Under the pieces are notes generated by a model that was not told the DNA's origin, did not search any database, and was given only the letters and a program-made list of their open reading frames with translations. The position numbers were made by a program, and so were the translations under genes. Positions 6,678-11,082 of a stretch of DNA of 11,082 bases are shown here, piece after piece (the first letter of the stretch is position 1; every line of letters begins with the position of its first letter). Origin of the DNA: Treponema sp. (GTDB lineage: Bacteria; Spirochaetota; Spirochaetia; Treponematales; Breznakiellaceae); assembly GCA_031281685.1 (NCBI GenBank), contig JAITFA010000043.1, forward strand, positions 1 to 11,082. Reading direction: 5' to 3'.

Positions 6678-8948
6678 CTACTGGGGCAACTGCTTTGCAT
6701 AATAGTTCATAAGACAGCCGCTGAGGATGATGTTCCGTTCATCAGGAGTGAGGGCTGCGATATGCAAGGTAAGCTCAGCTACTTGCCCGTTGGCGCGTAT
6801 CAGTTTGGCGCTGAAAGTTGTTTTCCCTTGCTCAATACCAGCGCGAATATCAGGCACATAGACCCAATCTTTGACTTCCGCGTCAAACAAGGTTCCTGCG
6901 TCCAGCGTAAAGGGCAGTATGCCCCAGTTGATGAGATTCGAGCGATAACGTTTGGTGGCGTACTCGTAGCTTATGTTTGCGCCGCCGCCCAATACCCGCT
7001 GGCAAGACGCAGCCTGCTCACGCGCTGAGCCGTCGCCCGGCTTCACGGCAAACACTGCCGAGGCGATCTGCGTGGCTGTTGCCTCATTGCCGGTTACGGA
7101 AACATGGGCAAGCGCGTCTCTTATTTCGGTGGGTAAGCGCCCGGCTTTTTGCGCCGCATTGAGCGCCTGAACCGCCTTTGCGCGTCCCACATACGCGGGA
7201 TCACGGCGGGAAAGGGTGAACTCCGCCAGCTTCAGCGGGTTGGAACGATAGCTGGATGTCTCGCCCGACGGGATAAGCTCATCGGTCGTGGTAACGGGAT
7301 CGCGGATTACGCTGGCGAGGCGTAACAAAAGCCTGTCGCCAAGCGGGTCGATCTTTGGCCAGTCCGCGATGTTGGGACCAAAGCGCAGCGCCGTGTCTGT
7401 AGACGGCTTACCAAAGCCGTTGTAAACGCGCTTCTCGTAGATGCTGGCGTTGAAAGGCGGGACCGGCGCGTCATCCGGCGCATAGTCAATCTCGGTTGCG
7501 GCGGTCAATAAGCCGCCAGTGCGCGCGGTTGCGGCAATAGAGCGGGCGTCCATGAGCGCGACCGCCGCAAGCTGACCGTCGGATGGTCGTGAGCCTTCGC
7601 GGTTCGGAAAGTTGCGCGTCGTATGCCTTATTGAAAGGCTATTATTGGCGGGTACGTCTCCCGCGCCAAAACACGGACCGCAGAAACAGGGTTTGAAGAG
7701 CGCCCCGGCTTCCATGAGCCGCCGCTCTATGCCTGCGTCAATAAGCTGGAGATTAACCGGCACACTTGACGGATAGATCGACAGGGAGAAATAGTCCGCG
7801 CCAATGGAAGCGCCGTTGAGTATAACCGCCGCCTCCCGGATGTTGTCGTACATGCCGCCCGCGCAGCCAGCGATAATGCCCTGGTCAACGCGGATGCGTC
7901 CTGATGCGCGGTCTATCTTGTCCGCGAGGCAAAGCGCAGTCTTAGCGGTTGTTCCCGCAAACTGTTGCGATGCGTCTTTTTCAACAGCGGCAAGTATATC
8001 AGCGGCATTGGCGTTGGCTTCGCGGATGGTATACGCCTTTGACGGGTGAAAAGGCATGGCAATCATTGGCTCTATCTTGCTCAGGTCAATGCTGATCATC
8101 GCATGGTAACTCGCGCCCATTGCCGGATGGAGTTCACGGTACTGGTCTTTCCGTCCGTGAGCCGCGTAATAGGCGCAAACCTGCTCATCGGTTTCCCAGA
8201 TTGAGGAGAGACAGGCGGTTTCGGTACTCATCACATCAATGCCAATGCGAAAATCCATTGGCAGTGTTTTTATACCCGGTCCTACGAACTCAAGTACCTT
8301 GTTCTTCGCAAAGCCGTTGTCGTAAACCTCGCCGCAGAGCGCGATGGCAACGTCATGAGGCCCAACCCCGCGTTGCGGCTCGCCGGTGAGGTACACGAGT
8401 ACCACCTCTGGCGCGGCAATGTCATAGGTGTTGGAGAGCAGTTGTTTAACAACTTCGGGCCCGCCTTCGCCAATACCCATTGTACCAAGCGCCCCGTAGC
8501 GGGTGTGGCTGTCTGACCCCAGCATCATCTGCCCCACGCCGCTCATCATTTCGCGGGCGTACTGGTGCAGTATTGCCTGATTTGCCGGTACATAGATGCC
8601 GCCGTACTTCTTTGCGGCTGACAAGCCGAACACATGGTCATCTTCGTTAATCGTGCCGCCGACAGCGCAGAGGCTGTTGTGGCAGTTGGTGAGCGCATAA
8701 GGCACGGGAAACTGTTTTAAGCCACTTGCCCGTGCGGTCTGAATGATGCCCACATAAGTAATGTCGTGAGAGATCAGACTGTCGAAACGCAGTCGATACG
8801 CGCCTTTTGGCGCTACCGCCGCGTTATGCGCGTCAAGTATGCTGTAGGTCATGGTTCCCTCGCCGGGGAGCGAGCCGCTCAGGGGTTGCGGCGCGTAGTT
8901 TTCGCCGCAGTCAGCAAGCATTACAGGCCCTGCATGTAAATTAATCAT
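6678..8948 (-). CDS. Aconitase-family hydratase lacking the catalytic Ser segment
   Basis: A 756-residue aconitase-superfamily protein. The three [4Fe-4S] cysteines are present: Cys362 (AGCAGGMYDN, equivalent to GSCTN) and Cys423/Cys426 (FCGPCFG). So are His128 (ILHQ), the active-site DSH at 146-148 and the substrate arginines in TTRNFPNR (Arg445, Arg450). The swivel domain is recognisable (VTTTDELIPSGETSSYRSN; RYRSNLINWGILPF). However, the segment that in classical aconitases carries GSSREH, with the catalytic base Ser642, is shortened and reads GGGANISYEYATK (654-666). This resembles the E. coli YbhJ-like branch of about 750 residues, whose activity is not firmly settled. The AGGAG at 8955-8959 supports the start. 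Linkage to icd suggests citrate-isocitrate isomerisation, but another hydro-lyase substrate is possible. Confidence 0.88.
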   Translation of the reverse strand: MINLHAGPVMLADCGENYAPQPLSGSLPGEGTMTYSILDAHNAAVAPKGAYRLRFDSLISHDITYVGIIQTARASGLKQFPVPYALTNCHNSLCAVGGTINEDDHVFGLSAAKKYGGIYVPANQAILHQYAREMMSGVGQMMLGSDSHTRYGALGTMGIGEGGPEVVKQLLSNTYDIAAPEVVLVYLTGEPQRGVGPHDVAIALCGEVYDNGFAKNKVLEFVGPGIKTLPMDFRIGIDVMSTETACLSSIWETDEQVCAYYAAHGRKDQYRELHPAMGASYHAMISIDLSKIEPMIAMPFHPSKAYTIREANANAADILAAVEKDASQQFAGTTAKTALCLADKIDRASGRIRVDQGIIAGCAGGMYDNIREAAVILNGASIGADYFSLSIYPSSVPVNLQLIDAGIERRLMEAGALFKPCFCGPCFGAGDVPANNSLSIRHTTRNFPNREGSRPSDGQLAAVALMDARSIAATARTGGLLTAATEIDYAPDDAPVPPFNASIYEKRVYNGFGKPSTDTALRFGPNIADWPKIDPLGDRLLLRLASVIRDPVTTTDELIPSGETSSYRSNPLKLAEFTLSRRDPAYVGRAKAVQALNAAQKAGRLPTEIRDALAHVSVTGNEATATQIASAVFAVKPGDGSAREQAASCQRVLGGGANISYEYATKRYRSNLINWGILPFTLDAGTLFDAEVKDWVYVPDIRAGIEQGKTTFSAKLIRANGQVAELTLHIAALTPDERNIILSGCLMNYYAKQLPQ

Positions 8949-9012
8949 TGGGTACTCCTGATAGGAACGCCTTCAAGACCAGCGTCGCGGTTCACAAGAA
9001 GGCTGTTACGAG

Positions 9013-9042
9013 ACTATAGCGCGAAACGCGGCGCGTGTTCAA
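9013..9042 (-). promoter_or_regulatory. sigma70-like promoter for the hydratase gene
   Basis: On the minus strand TTGAAC (9042-9037) and TATAGT (9018-9013) are 18 bp apart. The predicted start near 9006 gives a leader of about 58 nt before ATG 8948, with an AGGAG ribosome binding site. The TCTGRCACC cluster begins about 26 bp upstream of the -35 box, so it is placed where regulator sites could act. Confidence 0.55.
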
Positions 9043-9067
9043 TTCGCTTGAGGCAACGCCGCTGGCG

Positions 9068-9243
9068 TCTGGCACTCACGCCTCTGACACCTTGTGCCGG
9101 TGTCTGGCACCAGCGTCTCTGGCACCAACTTCTCTGACACCAGCGTCTGCGTCTGACACCATGCCTCTGGCACCACATGCGCTGGTGCCAGACACCCGCG
9201 TCTAATGTCTCTGACACCACACATGCCGTTAGTGTCTGGCGCC
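9068..9243. repeat. Cluster of TCTGRCACC words upstream of the hydratase promoter
   Basis: The word TCT-G-(G/A)-CACC, allowing one mismatch, occurs on the + strand at 9068, 9083, 9103, 9118, 9133, 9152, 9166, 9210 and 9235, plus one inverted copy at 9184-9192. Spacing is irregular but often 14-15 or 19-20 bp. The DNA between copies is also similar (CAGCGTC recurs). There is no believable gene here; the open frames through it give only low-complexity WCQRR or VPETLVP repeats. It is either a degenerate dispersed-repeat array or a set of protein-binding sites. Confidence 0.8.
9166..9192. repeat. Perfect inverted repeat inside the TCTGRCACC cluster
   Basis: TCTGGCACCA (9166-9175) and TGGTGCCAGA (9183-9192) are perfect 10-bp arms around the 7-nt loop CATGCGC. 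It is the only place in the cluster where the word is inverted, so it may be the original functional palindrome or a fold-back unit. No T-run follows, so it is not a terminator. Confidence 0.6.
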
Positions 9244-9283
9244 TCGGTCGGTTACGCCTTCATTTGCGGTGAGGGATTTGGTT

Positions 9284-9395
9284 AGGTCTAACTTGAACTC
9301 CGCTGGGGTTTAGTCTTAACCCCAGCGGGGTCTAGCTTAAACCCCGCTGGGGTCTAGCCTTAACCCCAGCGGGGTCTAGCTTGAACCCCGACGGG
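9284..9395. repeat. Five 22-bp tandem repeats with alternating cores, two nested hairpins
   Basis: The 22-bp units occupy 9284-9305, 9306-9327, 9328-9349, 9350-9371 and 9372-9393. They share GGGTCTAGCTT(A/G)AACCCC. The last bases alternate: CCGCTG in units 1 and 3, CCAGCG in units 2 and 4, and CCGACG in unit 5. The alternation makes neighbouring units pair. CCGCTGGGGTT (9300-9310) pairs with AACCCCAGCGG (9318-9328), and CCCCGCTGGGGT (9342-9353) pairs with ACCCCAGCGGGG (9363-9374). The array begins 10 bp after the stop of the HU/DUF4469 gene, so it could serve as a factor-dependent terminator, a REP-like element or a nucleoid-protein site. Confidence 0.85.
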
Positions 9396-9404
9396 AAATT
9401 GCTG

Positions 9405-10160
9405 TTACGGGGTAAGGACGGTAAGCTGAGGGGCAAAGGTGATGGTACGAGGTTCTTTGAGGGGAGAGCCGCCGTGGGTATACTGAGTAACGACTTCCAG
9501 CGTGTACGCTCCGGGTGTAAGGGCGGGGATGACGCCGATGAGTTTTGAGGCCGCGTTCTCCGCCAAATGCCCGGCTACTTTGACCCGCTGGGAAGGATCG
9601 GCGGCTGACACGAAGTACACGCCCACATCCGGGCTGTCCCCGGCGACTTTGACTTTGTGGCCGGAAATGTTGAACATTCCGCCGGGTGTCAGGGTTTCGT
9701 TGACGGCTTCGGTGCTTACGTCGATGAACTCGTCGATATAGCAGGAGGCGTCCGCCAAGCCCTCCACTTCCACGACGATACGCTCGGCAAGGGCGCGGAG
9801 GGGGGCGCGGGTGCGGAAACGGAAGGTTACGGGATGTTTACCCGTGTCGTGGCCCTCGGTCGCTTTGTCGAACATACCGCCCACGTTAGGATGCACGGAG
9901 AAGTAGCCGGTGTTGACCGCGAAGCCGTCGCAGAGCTGATAGGCGGCTTCGTCAAAGAACTGGCGGACGTATTCCACAAGGTCGTTGTAGTTTCCGGTGA
10001 AGCCGCCCCGGTTCTTGAGCGCGGCGCAGACTTGCTCAATGTTAAGGGTCGCCTCGTTGACTGTACGGGCGATGTACGCGCCCTCAACTTGGGGCAGGTA
10101 GTTTGGATAGAGTTTCACCGGGACACGGTGTAAAACCTCGACAACATTGTTGATTGCCAT
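9405..10160 (-). CDS. HU-like DNA-binding protein with DUF4469 domain
   Basis: A 251-residue protein with no signal peptide or membrane segment. Residues of about 1-130 resemble the IHF/HU-like DNA-binding domain found in Treponema and Bacteroidetes (key stretch 'LNIEQVCAALKNRGG...LVEYVRQFFDEAAYQLCDG'). Residues of about 145-250 match the Ig-fold DUF4469 domain, starting 'IDEFIDVSTEAVNETLTPGGMFNISGHKVKVAGD' and ending 'GAYTLEVVTQYTHGGSPLKEPRTITF'. The biological role of this architecture is unknown; a nucleoid-associated or DNA-bridging function is plausible from the N-terminal domain only. The start is well supported by AAAGGAG (10174-10168) 7 nt before ATG. A T-tailed hairpin lies 27 nt upstream of the ATG, and the 22-bp repeat array follows the stop. 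Confidence 0.85.
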   Translation of the reverse strand: MAINNVVEVLHRVPVKLYPNYLPQVEGAYIARTVNEATLNIEQVCAALKNRGGFTGNYNDLVEYVRQFFDEAAYQLCDGFAVNTGYFSVHPNVGGMFDKATEGHDTGKHPVTFRFRTRAPLRALAERIVVEVEGLADASCYIDEFIDVSTEAVNETLTPGGMFNISGHKVKVAGDSPDVGVYFVSAADPSQRVKVAGHLAENAASKLIGVIPALTPGAYTLEVVTQYTHGGSPLKEPRTITFAPQLTVLTP

Positions 10161-10187
10161 TTAATCACTCCTTTAACACATAACAAT

Positions 10188-10237
10188 AAAAACGTAGCAG
10201 ACAGCGGGCGGACGCAACCCTAACCGCTGTCTGTTAC
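10188..10237 (-). terminator. Intrinsic terminator or attenuator before the HU/DUF4469 gene
   Basis: On the minus strand GTAACAGACAGCGG (10237-10224) pairs with CCGCTGTCTGCTAC (10207-10194) over 14 bp with one wobble and a 16-nt loop. It is followed by GTTTTT (10193-10188). This is a textbook intrinsic terminator shape. It lies only 27 nt before the HU/DUF4469 ATG, and no good promoter is visible between them, so it may act as an attenuator in that gene's leader as well as a backup stop for the upstream gene. Confidence 0.65.
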
Positions 10238-10248
10238 ACCTTCACACT

Positions 10249-10271
10249 AAAAAATGGCGAGCATTGCGCCA
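10249..10271 (-). terminator. Weak terminator-like hairpin with T6 tail
   Basis: On the minus strand TGGCG (10271-10267) pairs with CGCCA (10259-10255) around a 7-nt loop and is followed directly by six T residues (10254-10249). The 5-bp stem is short. It may be a secondary stop between two stronger hairpins, or chance. Confidence 0.3.
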
Positions 10272-10276
10272 GCGCG

Positions 10277-10305
10277 AAAAAGACGCCGCTGCGCTTACAG
10301 GGCGT
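10277..10305 (-). terminator. Intrinsic terminator of the modular repeat-protein gene
   Basis: On the minus strand ACGCC-CTG (10305-10298) pairs with CAG-GGCGT (10291-10283, one bulged C), with loop TAAGCG, giving an 8-bp stem. It is followed by CTTTTT (10282-10277). It lies 27 nt after the TGA stop at 10333, the expected position for that gene's transcript end. Confidence 0.6.
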
Positions 10306-10332
10306 TAATCAAGTTTCGCGCCGCCGCTGTCG

Positions 10333-11082
10333 TCAATATGAAACCTTTTCAAAGTCCGAAAATGCAACTGCTTTCGAAGCCGAGTTGAAGGAAATTTTGC
10401 TTTCTGAGAAAAAAATCAGCTGATCTTCGCCGGTCCCTATAGCTAGAGCCACATAATAGGAACCGCTGCCAGTCCATAGCTCACTACTAGATCCCCGCTT
10501 TAGTGTTACCGGGCCTATTGAGCCACTCGCTATTGTTCCCTGTGCGCTCGCAACAGCCGTATCATCGTCCTTTGATGATAAAAGCGCTACCGCGTACTTG
10601 TCGCCATCGTAATTGCTTAGCCCGGTAACCTTTATCGTTTTGTCGCCTTCGTCCTCGCCTTTGCCTTCACCTTTGCCTTCGTCCTCGCCTTCGTCAGAAC
10701 TTCCAAAGACCGAATATGCAACCGTTGTCGAAGCCGAGGTGAAAGAGATTTTACTTTTTGAGACTAAATACGCCACCTCATACGATTCTTCGAATAAACT
10801 TATACTCACATAATAGGAACCGCTGCCGGTCCATTGCTCCCTACTGAAGCCTCCCTCTTCCATCATGTACAGCGATACCTTGCCTGTTGAGCCATCCGCT
10901 ATTTTTCCCTCCATGCCCGCGACAGCCGTTCCCGTAGGATTGTCCTTTGATGAGAAAAGCTCTAGCCTGTACTGCATGTCATTATAATTGCTTAGCCCGG
11001 TAACCGTTACCGTTTTGTTGCCTTCGTCCTCGCCTTTGCCTTCGTCCTCGCCTTTGCCTTCGTCCTCGCCTTCGTCGGCGGT
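10333..11082 (-). CDS. Modular repeat protein with acidic linkers (5' end missing)
   Basis: The frame is open from the right edge (11082) to TGA at 10335-10333, giving 249 visible residues. The internal ATG at 10977 is in mid-domain and is not the likely start. Two homologous modules of about 105 residues are seen. Each begins K-T-(V/I)-x-VTGLSNY and contains LxSSKD, WTGSGSYYV and SKISFxSAS, mostly short beta-strand-like segments. Each is preceded by a linker of 17 or more residues rich in Glu, Asp, Gly and Lys (GEDEGKGEDEG type). I do not recognise a named family with certainty, but 'TGLSNYNG'-type modules are familiar from Treponema secreted or lipoprotein-like proteins. An extracellular or surface role is an inference; no signal peptide can be checked because the N-terminus is outside the window. 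Confidence 0.75.
   Translation of the reverse strand, partial: TADEGEDEGKGEDEGKGEDEGNKTVTVTGLSNYNDMQYRLELFSSKDNPTGTAVAGMEGKIADGSTGKVSLYMMEEGGFSREQWTGSGSYYVSISLFEESYEVAYLVSKSKISFTSASTTVAYSVFGSSDEGEDEGKGEGKGEDEGDKTIKVTGLSNYDGDKYAVALLSSKDDDTAVASAQGTIASGSIGPVTLKRGSSSELWTGSGSYYVALAIGTGEDQLIFFSESKISFNSASKAVAFSDFEKVSY
10611..11082. repeat. 375-bp internal duplication within the repeat-protein gene
   Basis: The block starting AATTGCTTAGCCCGGTAACC at 10611 recurs at 10986, an offset of 375 bp or exactly 125 codons, so the reading frame is kept. Strong DNA identity also recurs around ATAATAGGAACCGCTGCC (about 10455 and 10811). DNA conservation beyond what protein similarity needs suggests recent duplication or gene conversion between modules. 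The repeat continues past the right edge. Confidence 0.8.
11021..11082. repeat. 18-bp tandem repeat encoding the acidic linker
   Basis: CCTTCGTCCTCGCCTTTG occurs at 11021-11038 and 11039-11056, with a third near-copy at 11057-11074. On the minus strand each copy encodes the six-residue acidic unit GEDEGK in cyclic form. A related, partly degenerate array lies at about 10645-10697 between the two modules. In-frame slippage here would lengthen or shorten the linker without breaking the protein. Confidence 0.8.

Noticed and set aside
9014..9224. Two overlapping minus-strand open frames of 61-68 codons through the TCTGRCACC cluster
   Set aside because: The translations are low-complexity echoes of the DNA repeat (WCQRR, VPETLVP), there is no ribosome binding site, and they overlap the likely hydratase promoter.
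9305..9374. Possible G-quadruplex from four GGGG runs in the 22-bp repeats
   Set aside because: The loops are 18 nt, much longer than the usual limit, and the same bases form strong hairpins instead.
9284..9395. Possible CRISPR array
   Set aside because: The 22-bp units are directly adjacent with no unique spacers, and no cas genes are present.
9657..10133. 158-codon plus-strand frame opposite the HU/DUF4469 gene
   Set aside because: The minus-strand product matches a known domain architecture and has a good ribosome binding site; the plus-strand frame has neither.
10333..10977. Start of the repeat protein at the ATG at 10977
   Set aside because: The frame stays open to the window edge, and the sequence before this Met contains the conserved VTGLSNY motif and linker, so the Met is internal to a module.

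Overview
The window looks like a chromosomal segment of a Treponema-like spirochaete, possibly one of the free-living or gut-associated, higher-GC lineages. The clues are a protein with an N-terminal HU-like domain and a C-terminal DUF4469 domain, a type seen mainly in Treponema and Bacteroidetes. There is also a repeat protein built of 'VTGLSNY...WTGSGSYYV' modules joined by acidic linkers, and a eukaryotic-type NADP isocitrate dehydrogenase next to an aconitase-family hydratase. The genus is an inference from gene content, not a proven assignment. No RNA genes, insertion sequences or CRISPR arrays were seen.

Layout: positions 1-262 hold a five-copy TCGTGGG repeat beside a perfect TATAAT box, then an AT-rich leader. 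Positions 263-3871 (+) encode the two half-transporters of a heterodimeric ABC exporter, separated by 9 bp. One subunit carries the degenerate ATP-site residues and the other the intact ones, so they should act as one asymmetric pump. A 154-bp intergenic region follows, with two hairpins, a 21-bp-spaced direct repeat and a palindrome. It leads into a PocR-domain AraC-type regulator (4026-5369, +) with an unusual C-terminal extension.

Convergent to the regulator, on the minus strand, lie an aconitase-family hydratase (8948-6678) and icd (6602-5400). Each has a good sigma70-like promoter. Together they could supply the citrate-to-2-oxoglutarate branch, but the hydratase lacks the segment that carries the catalytic serine motif of classical aconitases. 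No citrate synthase is present in the window.

Upstream of the hydratase, 8949-9404 is gene-free and packed with two kinds of repeat: a cluster of TCTGRCACC words, and five 22-bp tandem units with alternating GCTG/AGCG cores that form two strong hairpins. Beyond this are the HU/DUF4469 gene (10160-9405, -), a row of terminator-like hairpins (10188-10305), and the 3' end of a modular repeat protein gene that runs off the right edge (11082-10333, -).

Nothing here is a clearly new multi-gene system. The points most worth following up are the non-coding repeats, the non-canonical hydratase next to icd, the regulator's C-terminal tail with its putative operators, and the internally duplicated surface-type protein.
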